Shown in pieces: positions 1-11,268 of a DNA stretch of 64,000 nt. Numbering within the stretch: the first letter of the stretch is position 1; every line of letters starts with the position of its first letter. The DNA comes from Prostheceraeus crozeri (Eukaryota; Platyhelminthes; Polycladida; Euryleptidae). Position numbers and translations under genes: made by a program. The stretch is taken from the NCBI GenBank assembly GCA_907163375.1, contig CAJQUW010011023.1, positions 186,001 through 250,000 on the forward strand, in the 5' to 3' direction. The notes under the pieces are model-generated. The model saw only the letters and a list, made by a program, of their open reading frames with translations. It was not told the DNA's origin and ran no database searches.

Positions 1-920
1 CATTCTTATGTTATGATTTCTGCTTGTTCATGAATAAGGACACTTTCTCAAGTATTTGTTGTGATAATTAAAATTTATGAATATCTTACTTCATCTGCTA
101 TTTCTTCTACCCGTTGTAACTAAAGTTAGGAGCACCCGTTGAGATTGGAAGAAACGCATCGCGTTATTAACACATTAATGCAGAGTGACAGATTTTGTTC
201 GAAGCAACGTTTCCCAGGAAGACGCCCAAATGCAAGAAGAGATCAACACGGTTCTAATGGTACCATTCTCGACCTCGTATGATTAAAGAAAACTCTTACT
301 CTTGAATGAGACGCTCGTCATTGACGGGTTAAATCTTTACTTGAATTTCGAGACTCCTTCAATTATTTTCACGTGACTAAAATCAATAACAAACATATAT
401 GCTTGATTTCTGCCCTGACCAAGTTATTGAATTAATTTCGTGACTAACTGATGACTCTTTAGAACCATCTTTTTCAGCATTTTCTTCACGACTATCTTCA
501 CATAACACAAATTTTCTTCATTCGTATTATCTCAAGTCAAAGCATCTTTTCATGTCATATCTTTAGCTACCACCAACTTCATACGTAGTGATCGCCATTC
601 ATCAGGAAGTCATTGCATCCAAAAAATTCAAGATGAATTCAACATCTTTGAACGCACCAGTGATGCTCCTAAGCATTGTTCATTGACAGGTGCTGCAGTC
701 ATGCATGACTCGTCACAACTAAGGTCATGACAGTTAGACCAGAGAATTCTTTCGTAATGTGCTAGCATATTATCTGATCGCAAAAAATATGCATCATTTC
801 GGCATCAAAGATTGATCACCTTTTGTTTTTGCCCGCAGAGGAGCATTCACTGTGCTTTTCTTAAGGATTGCTTATCAGATGGTGCTTCACAACATGACTA
901 TGCTATCCACTCTTACTACC
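1..920. other. Left-edge stretch, no gene recognised
   Basis: AT-rich non-coding sequence inside the downstream part of the minus-strand ankyrin gene. The next exon should follow a phase-2 donor at 1294, but I could not recognise it here, so it probably lies off the left edge. No repeat or RNA gene was seen. Confidence 0.4.
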
Positions 921-1180
921 CCTCTCTAGGATAGCTCACTTGGTAAAGAACAACACGCTGGTGCGAAGGTGCAGAAGGTGCAGGGTTCGAGTCTGGCCAC
1001 CTCGGGAGGCACCAACGCTTTCACTAGAGGTTACTAACCCTATCTTTGAGGCTGTATGAAGGCTCCCCATCCCTGCCTTGCTAGCACGGCTTTTGGGTGC
1101 GAGAGGGATGAACAAAACCAGTATGTCGATGTAACAAGGGGTGTGTTTACAAGTAGTGTAAACTACTTCTGTCATTGTTT
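921..1180 (+). repeat. tRNA-derived SINE
   Basis: The 5' part carries a Pol III A box (TAGCTCACTTGG, 932-943) and a B box (GGTTCGAGTCT, 984-994) at tRNA-like spacing. A GC-richer non-tRNA body follows, to about 1180. The ends do not form a proper acceptor stem, so this is a tRNA-derived SINE rather than a tRNA gene. The 3' boundary is approximate. It lies in an intron of the ankyrin gene, on the opposite strand. Confidence 0.55.
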
Positions 1181-1294
1181 ACTGGTGTTCATCGTAATCC
1201 CTTGGGATTCGGAATAATTACAAAATTAAGCACACATGAATAATGAAATCATTGATTGATTCTGACAATTTCGAAGAATTGAAGCTCTATTTAC

Positions 1295-1401
1295 CTGCAT
1301 TCTCCATCGAATGTGTCGATGTTAGTTCCATTATTCAGCAGAAATGTCATAAAATCAGCGTCTCTGTTGTCCACTGCGATGTGAATCGGTGCCATGCCAT
1401 C
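1295..1401 (-). CDS. ANKRD26-like ankyrin protein, exon 3
   Basis: On the minus strand this 107-nt exon starts after the acceptor ...CGTTGTAG and ends at a GTAAAT donor. It encodes one ankyrin repeat beginning DGMAPIHIAVDNRDADF and ending near FDGEC. It continues in phase from exon 2 (5998-6286), whose last codon is complete, and leaves two bases for the next exon, which lies to the left. The 33-residue repeat pattern (TPLH-like helix 1, then FLLNNGTNI) fits directly after the AKIDEKNE end of exon 2. Ankyrin repeats are protein-binding scaffolds. In ANKRD26 relatives the repeats sit at the N terminus before long coiled coils, and no coiled-coil exon is visible here. The plus-strand reading frame over 1243-1428 is an antisense shadow. 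Confidence 0.82.
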
Positions 1402-2395
1402 CTACAACGAAAAACAAAAGGATATTGAACACATTCTGCTACTTCATTCGAACAAAACAATTCAATAATAAAATAAGAGAAAGCACCTCTAGAAAATTGT
1501 CAGCTTAAAAATTGCATAAAAAGTTGTGTGCACATTACAATAATGAGTACTCCGTAGTTTATGGATGTTATTTCTACAATGGAAAATCGAAGTAAATGTT
1601 AGATTTTAGAAATGTTGTGATCTAGTAATGGATATATTTCAGCAGCTGGGTATTGGCATCATAGATAAATATTTCCATTCAATGTTATAATAACTTTCTG
1701 AAAGCAGATATATCGAAAAGCCTTTTTTCATAGAACTGCTTTCCCTTTCAAAGAATATAGGCAATGCCAGTTAACACAAGTAAAAATGAACAGAAACCGA
1801 ACCTCATTGCTGGGATGACACATGTAAAACCGAATGTATTAGATGATAAACAGCATTCGACAACTTCTTTTTCACGACGTAATATCATTTGGTGAGAAAG
1901 AAACAGACTCTGAGCGTCATTCTTCATTAGGTGCAGTATCATTCGCTCCTTTCTACATTTCAATGGGCTTTCATTCTATTGCAATCGACATTCCTAGCAG
2001 GACTTGATTCCCTGCCGGTTCTTGCTGACAATGCCAAGAAGTGTTCGTCATCCGTTTCATTATCTGACTTGCCCAGTTTTCCCTTAACAACTGCATAAAC
2101 CCTGCTCTTCTTTGTCAGTAAAAGGCATGATGTTCTTTACCGGTCACTTGTGAACATAATTTGGCAGTTCTAAGCTAAGAGTGCAGTAAATGTAAAACCG
2201 AGGATTAATTTTCCAATATTTCTTTCATTAACTTTTATTGTATCAAGTTAATCACGTGCACCAAATTATCTGTGTCCCTCTTATGCTCGTATTAATATAC
2301 CTAATGACTTTCACTGCATCTCAAATGTTCATTGACTATTGCATAAAGAAGAAAAACAGCAACGATGCAATGTCATGAAGCTACAAATAACATGG
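1402..2395. other. Intron 2 segment, nothing recognised
   Basis: Part of the 4.6 kb intron between exons 2 and 3 of the ankyrin gene. It is AT-rich, with no coding signature and no inverted or tandem repeat that I could see. Confidence 0.5.
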
Positions 2396-2500
2396 TGATC
2401 TCTAGCTCCAACGTCACTGGTTCAAACCTACCCACGACTGATAACGCCCAACAGGCCGAAACATGTTTCGTGGTGGTTACAACTGTTGAGATTTGATAAA
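2396..2500 (+). repeat. SINE-like dispersed repeat copy
   Basis: It contains AGCTCCAACGTC, then a degenerate B box (CTGGTTCAAACC), then ACTGATAACGCC and AGGCCGAAACATG. Related blocks occur at 34240-34322 (minus) and 34378-34470 (plus), so this is one diverged member of a family dispersed in the window. The 5' tRNA-like half is missing or unrecognisable here. Confidence 0.5.
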
Positions 2501-3610
2501 TGTAATAATCAGTTCAACCTACAAATATTCAACTATCGATTTTTGAGTTACTCCCTTGAGATCCTTGCTGATTTCCCTTGAGTTACTCTGCAAGGGAGAA
2601 ATTGCAGGCTGCAATTCACCCTTTGTAAAATACGCGGTGCTACAGGTGCAGAATGCATGTTGACCAGGAATGTCTTGCTCATTGATCCTCTAGTACGGTG
2701 ACCAATCGCCGCAGGTGATGATGTCAAATTGATCTTAAACAACTCCTTAAAGCAAACTATCACTGAATCGTACTGAAATTGTGCCATATAAAAAACACCT
2801 TGATATGCTTAGAAAAAATATAAGATATCAATCTCATAGATCTACTTTTTTGTCATAGATAAATGAAGCTCAGCAAAAACATCACATCTTTACAGACGAT
2901 TATGGCAAAATTCCATTTCTGTGGAATTCGTAGCATCCAGATGATAAGAACCGAGGCGATAGAGATCTCACTTTCAATCACATGATCACCATCTTGAGTG
3001 CTGGTGGTTTCGATTTCAAGGTCACTCCAGGACTCGAAGATTGTATGAATGTCTCAATTTCATGCATTTTTATAGCTATGGTATCTATGTGCCATGACAT
3101 TAAGACCGGATCGAAAAACTGAAAATAATTCGCAGTACACACTCGAACAAGGAAAGGAGATTTAAAATCGAAAAACTCAATTGATTTGAATATGCTGTAG
3201 TCTGCTAGTGGAGCATCACAGTTACTTCATATGCAACTAACCTGACACACGCTTCGAAGCTGATAGTCGGATGAGGTGTAGTGGAGGTTCACGAAGTTAA
3301 CACGCTTACATGCGTTTTAGATAAAGGTGCACCGGACATTAGATTTCTCGGAGTCCGACGGAGCGCCAGACTTCAAAGAAATTGAATCTGCCTAACTTCT
3401 CATATCTGCTCGCATGATTTATTCACCATAGAAGTATGTTTGAAAATGCGCACCTCTACCCCTTATATTTTAGACAGAACTTTACCAACATATAAAACCT
3501 GAATGCTCTTACCTAAACATGAACGCAGTCTCCTTCCAATTTGCGTGAATAAAGGCTCCTTAAGTCGACCATAATTAGCAAAACTAACTTAATTGATTGT
3601 GTGATGACTG
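2501..3610. other. Intron segment, nothing recognised
   Basis: AT-rich intronic sequence with no supported exon and no clear repeat. Confidence 0.45.
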
Positions 3611-4595
3611 CAGGGACACGAATTTTCCGCGGTGGAAAACTCGAAATTCCGCGGTAATAAAAAATGCTGCTATTTGCGCAAAGTCAAGAAAAAAAGTTAA
3701 GACGATTTTTTCTTTTCTTCTCCAATTAGAAAATAAAAATGACAACAATCATTACTATAGCATATTATAATTCGATACGGAAACAGGTACTTGCATGACA
3801 AGATATTTACAAAAAATGCTAACACAAATGCAACAGAAAAATTCATTAAATGCAACAAAATTAAAGATTATTAAAATGCAGACTCAGCAGCCCTGAAATA
3901 TTCTCCTCGGTCAGACGCTGCCTCTGAGCGGAGAATAATTGATTGTACGCACTCACAGCCTGTAGACATGGCGAGCAAACAGATAATTTTCGAAGGCCCA
4001 ATACAGGGTTGGAAAAAAGTTCTTGCTAAAATCTCAACGAAGCAGACACACACTCGATCATTGCTTCTCGGGACGAGTGTGACACACGCAGCGCGCGTAA
4101 GGTTGGAAAAAAAGTTCTTTCTAAAATCTCAACGAAGCAGACACACACTCGACCATTGCTTCTCGGGACAACGAGTGTGACACACGCAGAGCGCGCGTTA
4201 GATTGCTTGACATTTGCTATCTAACGGTCAGTGGCTAAAAATATGGTCAGTGGAGGTAGCGCACTCGCACACATTTTAGCCATTTAACTTCTGAAGTGTA
4301 ACTATTTCGTCTCTGATTGGACAACGAGTTAACATAAGAAATTGTTGAATGAATTATCATTTGAGTTTGTTATTATAGAGACAAAGATAATATTAATCAC
4401 ACGAAATTAAAATACAATTGACTTATGTAGTGAAATAAATGAAATATTTGAAATAATTCTAACGTATTGAAGCAATCACCGATTTTGACATTCGATATAT
4501 CATATAAAAGCTTAGAAAATTTCATTTTCTCATTTTTCCGCGGCATGATGCATATTCCGCGGTTTCCCGCGGCCCGCGGAAAATTCGTGTCCCTG
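3611..4595. mobile_element. Non-autonomous hAT-like MITE
   Basis: A 985-bp segment bounded by inverted ends that begin CAGGGACACGAATTTTCCGC (left, 3611) and mirror this at the right (ending 4595). The CAGGG terminus is typical of hAT elements. CCGCGG occurs six times, all close to the two ends, in the style of subterminal transposase-binding sites. There is no transposase frame. I did not find a convincing 8-bp target duplication (GATGACTG left, ATGATGAA right), so the hAT assignment rests on the ends only. Confidence 0.65.
4008..4199 (+). repeat. Two-copy tandem duplication inside the MITE
   Basis: Two adjacent copies of about 94 and 98 bp, the second starting near 4102. Both begin TTGGAAAAAA and end with GTGTGACACACGCAG followed by GCGCGCG. 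They differ by a few substitutions and short indels. They lie in the interior of the CCGCGG-rich MITE and explain the short open frame seen there. Confidence 0.8.
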
Positions 4596-4599
4596 ATGA

Positions 4600-5990
4600 T
4601 GAATCTAAATGATCTGTGAGAATCAGCTTGCAATGCAGTCAATTAATCCTACTTAGTCACTTAGGTGATCAAATATCAACACGAGATTGAGGAAATAGAG
4701 AACACAAAAATAGTTCTTCCAATGTCACTCGTGTCCATGTGGTCATTAAACATGTACTCAGGTCCCCGCCGATTAGCTGTGACAGAATCCCGTTCTTTGA
4801 CCAGAATGAAGTCACACTAAGTCAAGAACTCAGTTTTGTGTCGAATTCGCAGTTGAATCATGACGATGAAAAGTTAGAAATAAACACTCGTGAATCTCCA
4901 CATGAACGAAGATCAAATTAGTAAATAAGTAGGAGCGAGCTTCAGTGAGCCTGTTTGGCCGAGTTCGGCATCTCTGTTGATGCAGTGAACAACAAGATGA
5001 CAAGATAGCTACGAAACTGGAAAGAGCAATACAGCGAAAGCCTTGTTTAAATGAGTAATAAAACATGTCTTTCGTTGTCGATTTTGTCACACTTCCAAGA
5101 GCAGAAATATGCTTGTGATATTCAGATAAATAGTTATTTACACAACAAGTGCAGAGCATCCGTCATTATTGCACTTTTCGAGGTCAACATTTCCACGCAC
5201 GAGCCCTAAGGATGAGGGCATGTTGATCGAGAATAATGTAATTAAGATGGATATCTCTGCACGAGTTGTGTCAATAACTTTATATTTCACAGGATCCTCA
5301 AATCTATGACCATCAGAGTTTCATGGCTGTCAAAAATCTACCTCTATTTTTTACAGAATCGTAGATATCAGCGGTGTTTCTTCAGATTTCCAAATAGAAT
5401 TCACCGTTTTAGAGGATGAAAAACTTTCCATGTGCTAATGTGTTCCAATGAAGGAGTGTAATAATAGTTATTTGCGCAGTGCATGATTGCATCATTATTG
5501 CATTCCACGAGTTAGATATCTTAAATGCCTGAACTCATAGGGAGAGTGCCATTTGAATCTAACGAGTTCGAATGCTATGATGAAGCAATCTTATGCACGA
5601 GTTGGGTAGAGAACTTTATTTGGCGACGTGCTATGATGATCAAGGACAGATTGTGATTGCTATGTCTATGATTATTATCAAGAATATTTGAATAGAAATT
5701 TAGCCTGATGTAATGCATACTAAGCCGGTCAATACTCGCCCATAATATTTACAGATCATGCTCCTTGTCGTGCATTGGAGTAAACACTATTTACCGCGCG
5801 GGCAATAATCTGTTTTACAGGTAATATAAAGTGATAGGATATCTACATTATGCTCCGGGAGACAAATAAAGTCTGTTTATTGCTCTCCTTGAAATTTATG
5901 CACTCTTTGGAAGGCATAAACTTTATTATGCAAGCAATAATCATAGAAATTATCGCACTGTGAGATATGGAGAACTTTTACTTCATTATA
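4600..5990. other. Intron segment, nothing recognised
   Basis: Between the MITE and exon 2 of the ankyrin gene. Only short chance reading frames are present, with no family resemblance or repeat structure noticed. Confidence 0.45.
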
Positions 5991-5997
5991 AACCTAC

Positions 5998-6286
5998 CTC
6001 ATTCTTTTCATCGATTTTCGCTCCAGCATCAGTGAGCATCTTGAAAATCCTGGCATCGTTCTTTTTAGCGGCATGGTGAACCGGTTTATCTCCAAAGCGA
6101 TCGCAGATTTCCACTTCCGCACGATAGCTCAAAAGTAATTCTACGCATTCTGCATGACTTCCTTCAATTGCTTTGATCAAAGGAGTTTTCTGATCGTTGT
6201 CTGCCACATTAACTTTGGCGTTGTATTCTAAGAGAATTTCTGCAGCACTGATGTTTCCAATCGCTGAGGCAAGATGAAGTGGAGTT
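5998..6286 (-). CDS. ANKRD26-like ankyrin protein, exon 2
   Basis: A 289-nt minus-strand exon with acceptor ...CTCTTTCAG and donor GAG|GTAGGT. Its first base completes an Arg codon begun in exon 1 (AG + A), giving the sequence KENR-TPLHLASAIGN across the junction. It encodes about three ankyrin repeats: TPLHLASAIGNISAAEILLE, then KTPLIKAIEGSHAECVELLL, then DKPVHHAAKKNDARIFKML. The repeats align colinearly with vertebrate ANKRD26/POTE proteins (R-TALHLACANGH..., then TALMKAVQ..., then TALHYAV...). The product is a cytoplasmic or centrosome-type scaffold by family, and its role here is inferred. The exon ends in phase 0. The visible gene spans 1.3-17.1 kb and has a 10.6 kb first intron full of transposons. 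Confidence 0.88.
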
Positions 6287-8464
6287 CTGAAAGAGAAAAG
6301 ATCTGTAACTATTCCTGCTGAAAGTCAATTTTTAGAAAATTATTTGCAATGTGGTGTAAATAAACCGATTATTTTGAAGGATAAATACTGCAGAAATCGG
6401 CCGTCGGCTGGGCACCTTGGAAAAATATATAATCATTAGAAGGCCGATTTTTTTAAAGTCCACTTTGTCAAGCAAATGCCATTTCTCGTATTTCAACAAT
6501 CTCAAAAGCAATAACTACACTATGAGAAAACGCTAGATGCATCACAATTGAAACGAAACTTGTTTAGTGCTGTAATGTTTATATTTTTTCACTTTTTGGG
6601 GTCCTCAATCCGCATGCTATCTTTACTGCCTCCCGGTAGCTGTTTCGTTCTTCCGTGTCTTCTTCTTCGGAAGTCTGCATTTAATAGTGTTGCTTTTCAC
6701 AGGTAGAGAAATATTCACTCAACGTCATCCTAAGTAGGAGCTATTTAGAGAATGACACTAGGCGCCTGAGGGACGTTTCCTGATGACTTATTTTAATTGA
6801 TTCAAGATGTTCAATGAAATTGACGCGCTTCACCTTGAAATTCGCACTCAATAGTAGCTCCCTAGTATAAAGAAAAGCTACAGGTTATTCAAACGGCAGT
6901 TACAGTAGTTGTTGATCTAAGTAGCTGTAACAAAAATATGTGGTGAAGGAGAAATTGGCCGATTGTTTGGGCCGTCAAGCACTAGCCTCCAGAAATAATT
7001 GAAAAACGGACCACCGGCCTGCCGCCTCGGAAAAATAGATAATTGGACGGTATTTTGACCAGTACGGTATGCAGCGATGGAATCAGGTCGCGTATTGGTG
7101 GCCCAGTGACCCGAAATCTTCATTTTCCTCTATTCGGGTTGTCATTTTAATTGCTGACATGCATACTTGCTGAATACTAAAATCAATGAAAGAGTCTTTC
7201 AAAAATCAATCTATGAACTTCAAATAGACATTTGAAGATTTTTGTGAATTTTACAAGAAAAATAGTTAACGAAGGATCTTCCTTGATTGACAAAAAAAGT
7301 TGCTGAATGAATTTTTTGGAACTGACTTTCTAGAATACGCAAATTTAGGTCATTCTAGATTAAATGTGATGAGTAGAACCTCAGGATTCCGATGTTCTTT
7401 CTTAGAAATTTTCATTGCTTCCATGGAATTGCCCACCAATAAAATATTCAAATACTTTGCCTCTCCCAATTTTGTAAAATAATTAATTGCTTTGCCAATC
7501 ATCTAGAAACTTACAAATTTACGCTAAGCATAGAGGATACTTCACTCTAACTTCGCAAATTCAACTACAAGCTTGCTCAGTTGCAGCAAGTGCATTAGAA
7601 CCCATAAATGGAGTAACTGGGTCAGTAACGAATGATGTCCGGTTCAACCGCAGATGTGCATACTATTGCTTTGTTGCTTGTCATAAGTTGTAAGAATAAT
7701 TTATTCCTTCTAGTGAACATCTCCACTTCCCCTATAGGCTACAATAACCCCAACTTGTTGAGAGCGCCAGTGTAGGAATGTTGCGGGACAATGAATTATA
7801 CCAATCTCTGACAAATTGGGATTAACCACAACATAGATCATTTTGAAAGCAAATTCCGAACTTTTTCATGACTTAGTAGTCGTCATTCTCTGAAGATATT
7901 CATTGAATACATTGTTACAAATGGCACGTAGGGTTTCGGTGCAGGCTCTGTATTTAATGATTTTTGTGGGATCTGCTCAAAGACAAGTCGTCTTATAACC
8001 CTGATACAGCTAGATCGAATAAAACAATCAAAACTATTGCCAAAACTCCTTCAATAGAAATGGTCAGTCTGTGGCTTTGCTCAATAGGAGGGACAAGATG
8101 TGCAGGTGCTCAGACGAGCTCAGTGAAGTCAGCGTTGTCGGAGACTTCTCAAATTTTGTGTCCGTGTTTTCTATTAGCAATTATCATAAATCGTTCACCC
8201 GCACAGCGCAATAATTGGCTGGCATCCCCTTCCTCAGCCCTGGCGGTCACTCAAAGAATGTGATTACTATAATCACGCCTCATCACACTATGGCTGGGAA
8301 ATAAGGACACAAAATTTGAGATTTACGATCTGATTGAATGCAAATTGTATTTCATAGGACACATGCTACAGAGCTTCAAGTTCTTATTGCAAATATAAAA
8401 GCATCAAAACAGACACTGCACAACAAAAAATTAAATTCTGAAACATCAGCGCTTAAGGACTTCT
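6287..8464. other. Intron 1 segment, mostly featureless
   Basis: AT-rich. Two partly similar short blocks occur near 6391-6480 and 6951-7060 (both with a GGCCG-rich part followed by GGAAAAATAKATAAT), suggesting remnants of one dispersed repeat in direct orientation. No exon was supported. Confidence 0.4.
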
Positions 8465-9400
8465 TTTAAACTTTCTTAAAAGTACTCAACAGCGAGATCG
8501 AGGTGACGTCTTTTGTGAGATTGTTCCAGACATGAGCTGCACGAGATGAGAAATAACTTCTGGACACTAAGAACAGTTGACATCTCGGAGGATGAAGCAG
8601 ATTTGTAGTGCTCGATCGAAGATGGGAACGATTGGTTAATTTGCTTGCGGGTGTGGGACGTTCTGCTGAATAGGGAGGTGCAAGCTGGTACTGTGATCGA
8701 TTCTTGCAACTTCGACAGGTGCTAGATGCGCCACGTGTCGGACAAGCTGCGTCTGCTCATCCTTTACCACAACTCATTTACTCGTCGGCCTTCGCCTCAC
8801 GAAGACCAGACATTGGTGTCATCAGACTAATCAGCTGTCGAGTAGCACACCACATGAGACTAGTCAGCATCATTTCGTTGGACTTAAACCAGTGACTCAA
8901 TTGAATGAGTGCACCCAGCAAAAGTCATCAGCAAAAACATGAATATTCAAGTTGATATGACCCGAAGTTGATATGTCACTGGTGTACAAAGTGAATAGAA
9001 TAGCCCCTAATATGGACCCTTGCGGTACACCATAATGCACTTTTTACACGATGAATCTAGAACCATTAAATCGATAAAACTGCGAGCGAGAGTTTATGAA
9101 TGATCACAACCAACTCAGTAAAGTACCACGTACTCCAAAAGAAGTCGACAGGCGGCGAATAAGAGCATCATGCGACACAGAATCGAAAGCAGCAGAGATA
9201 TCAAGGGCCGCAATCAAAGTCAACTCTCCTTTACCAATGGCGGAAAGTAGATCACTTGACACATTGATGACAACTGTCTCCTTCGAGTGGTGATTGCGGT
9301 ATGCTGACTGGTAGTCATAGGTATGAATGACAAACCTTTATTGTCGTTTTCTGTGGTACGACAGACCTTTACTGTCAATCTATCCTGTGTGACGTAGTCG
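8465..9400 (-). mobile_element. Decayed CR1/L2-like LINE fragment (RT and C terminus)
   Basis: Read on the minus strand, short in-frame stretches match a non-LTR reverse transcriptase: YQSAYRNHHSKET, LDISAAFDSVSHDALIRRL, GVPQGSILGAILFTLY and HVFADDF. Further on, near 8470-8580, the typical C-terminal RAAHVWNNLTKDV and STFKK are present. The frames are broken by several stops and shifts, so this is an old 5'-truncated copy. The order of motifs (palm A, B, C, then the AAHVWN tail) fits CR1/L2/Rex-type LINEs. It lies in ankyrin intron 1 in the same orientation as the host gene. Confidence 0.75.
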
Positions 9401-9961
9401 AATGTCATGCGGTTAAGCTCTCTCGCTACAGAATGAATGCTGATAGTCTTCTGTGATAATACTAGGAGAATAAGCTGGCGATATCACTTAGAGATGACTT
9501 CTGCCTTCAATCGCATTCCTTTTGTATTGTCAGCGTTCAGTGAAGAAGGTGCGAGCTCATCAATTATTTTGAGTGATACGGTATCACCTTATCACATGTA
9601 ATCATAATAAGCATCTTCATTTTTGTCATCATTCACTGTTTATTCAATTAGTCATCATATCCATTGTTTCACCACGTTTCATAAGCATTGTTCATTATTC
9701 ATCGCATCACTTTCAATTTCAGAGTCATTTTCTTGTCATTATTTTTAGAAAAGCAGTTTGTTTAGAAAATGATGTTTTTTCGTGATCATAGGTCTCCTGA
9801 AAGGAGTGCATGACCTGTAGTGTTTCGAGGATTATCATTATTATTATGAGAAATAACCTTTATTTCCATCAATACACAACGAAAAAAAGAAAGTCAGGGA
9901 CACAAAACAAAGCAAAAGTAAAGACAAGTCGGGCAGTTCAGTCAATTTTATTATTATTATT
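9401..9961. other. Spacer before the CR1-like LINE
   Basis: Mostly AT-rich with TTA-rich runs (TTATTATTATTATTA near 9950). Nothing coding was recognised. Some of this may belong to the LINE 5' UTR, whose start I cannot place exactly. Confidence 0.35.
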
Positions 9962-9964
9962 ATC

Positions 9965-10050
9965 CGGTGTCGGTGTCGTGCTTTTCAATATCCGGTGTCG
10001 TGCTCGAACCCGGTGTCGGTGTCGGTGTCGGTCAAAAAAAGCACGACACC
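9965..10050 (+). repeat. GGTGTC hexamer cluster with predicted hairpin in LINE 5' UTR
   Basis: About eight GGTGTC units are clustered here. GGTGTCGTGCTTTT at 9972-9985 is complementary to AAAAGCACGACACC at 10037-10050, so the RNA could form a 14-bp stem closing a loop that contains most of the hexamers. Base composition is much richer in GC than the flanks. Confidence 0.65.
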
Positions 10051-10442
10051 CCAGCCCTGATATCATCCAATGAACACGTCCTCTCACGGATATCTGTGCT
10101 GTGCTGACGTCGCTCTGTGCTTGGCCGTGTCATTGTCTTTTTCGTCGTTCTCTGGTGTTTTTTTCAAGCGTTTCCGTCCAAGTTTTTGGTATCTACTGAT
10201 TCGTCGATTCCTTATACATCTCTCTGTTGTGCTGGATTGGAGATATTTGCCCTGGGAAAGCCAAGATTGTTCATCGCATTTTTTGTGTGCCCAGCTTGTG
10301 TGTATTTCTCTGGTGAGCTGTAATCCCTGCCTCTGTCACTGGTCGGGCTGGTAATTGTCTGCCGATGCAATTCAAGCTCGCTGCATTGATTTTTTGGCAA
10401 AATTGAATCATAAACGTAATCTGCTGGTGTGATTTTCGGAAC

Positions 10443-10519
10443 TGTTGCATAGTCTAGTGGTCAGCGCGTTTGACTAACGTGAACAGTGTCAGTGGTTCGA
10501 ATCCGTCCCCACTTTTTTT
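10443..10519 (+). promoter_or_regulatory. tRNA-like Pol III A/B-box module in LINE 5' UTR
   Basis: TAGTCTAGTGG at 10450-10460 fits the A-box consensus and GGTTCGAATCC at 10494-10504 is a perfect B box, 33 nt apart as in a real tRNA gene. A run of seven T follows at 10513-10519, as in a Pol III terminator. The acceptor ends do not pair well (ACTGTTG against GTCCCCA), so this is not a functional tRNA gene. It sits directly upstream of the ORF1 ATG. It could be a captured tRNA or SINE head, or an internal promoter of the LINE. Promoter activity is inferred. Confidence 0.6.
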
Positions 10520-10536
10520 ACACACTTGCTCTTACG

Positions 10537-11268
10537 ATGGCAACGCCAAAACAGCGTCAGTTACGCTCCAACTCTGTTTTACAGTCGAACATGGGTACTG
10601 TTGATGAACTCAAACAGATCATATGTGAAACTCGCGAATCTTTAAGTAATGAGCTCAAGGATGTCAAAGACATGCTATCGTCTTTTAGTAAGCGCTTCGA
10701 GACAATTGAAAAAATTGTTAATATCATTCAGGCTGATCACACGTCCCTTAAGCAAGAGGTTAGTGCGATGAAGTCCAGCATAAATAATGTGGGAGAAACC
10801 GTATTTTCTGAGTGCATGTCTGAGTTTCAAAAGAGAATTTCGAGATTGGATAGTTTAATAATACAAGGAATTCCAGAAACGCATAATGGTAGTTTGGATG
10901 ATAGGAAGCGTGCTGATAAAGAGCAGTTTCAAGTAATGATGCGGGAAATTGATATGGATGAGGTCACTGTCTCTGATTGCAGAAGGATCGGTAAGCCAAG
11001 AGCCGACGGGTCTAGATTACTCAAGGTGCGTGTGAACAATTTTCACGTAAAATCTGAAATCTTATCCAAATCTAAGCGATTGAGTAATTCCTCGGTACAT
11101 AACAAAGTTTTCATCCGACCTGATCGTACAATATTGCAGCAGCAACAGAATAGAAGACTTAGAGAAGAATTATACCAAAGAAAACTCAATGGCGAAAATG
11201 TAGTTATCTATAACGGTAAAATTGAGCTCCGTGACAATCTTCAAAATTTTCGTCAACGTGTTTTATGA
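10537..11268 (+). CDS. LINE ORF1 protein (RNA-binding, L1-ORF1-like)
   Basis: About 243 residues from the ATG at 10537. The frame is open 17 codons further upstream only through a GTG inside the tRNA-like module, so the ATG is the better start. The N-terminal third has heptad-like helices (ELKQIICETRESLSNELKDV..., then FETIEKIVNIIQADHTSLK) predicted as a coiled coil for trimerisation. After this come SLIIQGIPE and CRRIGKPRADGSRLLKVRV, matching the RRM-like core of L1 ORF1p/Transposase_22, and then a basic C-terminal domain (FIRPDRTILQQQQNRRLREE). By family it coats the LINE RNA as a nucleic-acid chaperone. It ends in ATGA, where ORF2 begins. Confidence 0.85.
   Translation: MATPKQRQLRSNSVLQSNMGTVDELKQIICETRESLSNELKDVKDMLSSFSKRFETIEKIVNIIQADHTSLKQEVSAMKSSINNVGETVFSECMSEFQKRISRLDSLIIQGIPETHNGSLDDRKRADKEQFQVMMREIDMDEVTVSDCRRIGKPRADGSRLLKVRVNNFHVKSEILSKSKRLSNSSVHNKVFIRPDRTILQQQQNRRLREELYQRKLNGENVVIYNGKIELRDNLQNFRQRVL

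Noticed and set aside
1243-1428. Plus-strand ORF
   Set aside because: Antisense shadow of ankyrin exon 3, which has proper splice sites on the minus strand.
10443-10519. Functional tRNA gene
   Set aside because: Box sequences are good, but the 5' and 3' acceptor strands do not pair. Kept as a tRNA-like module of the LINE.
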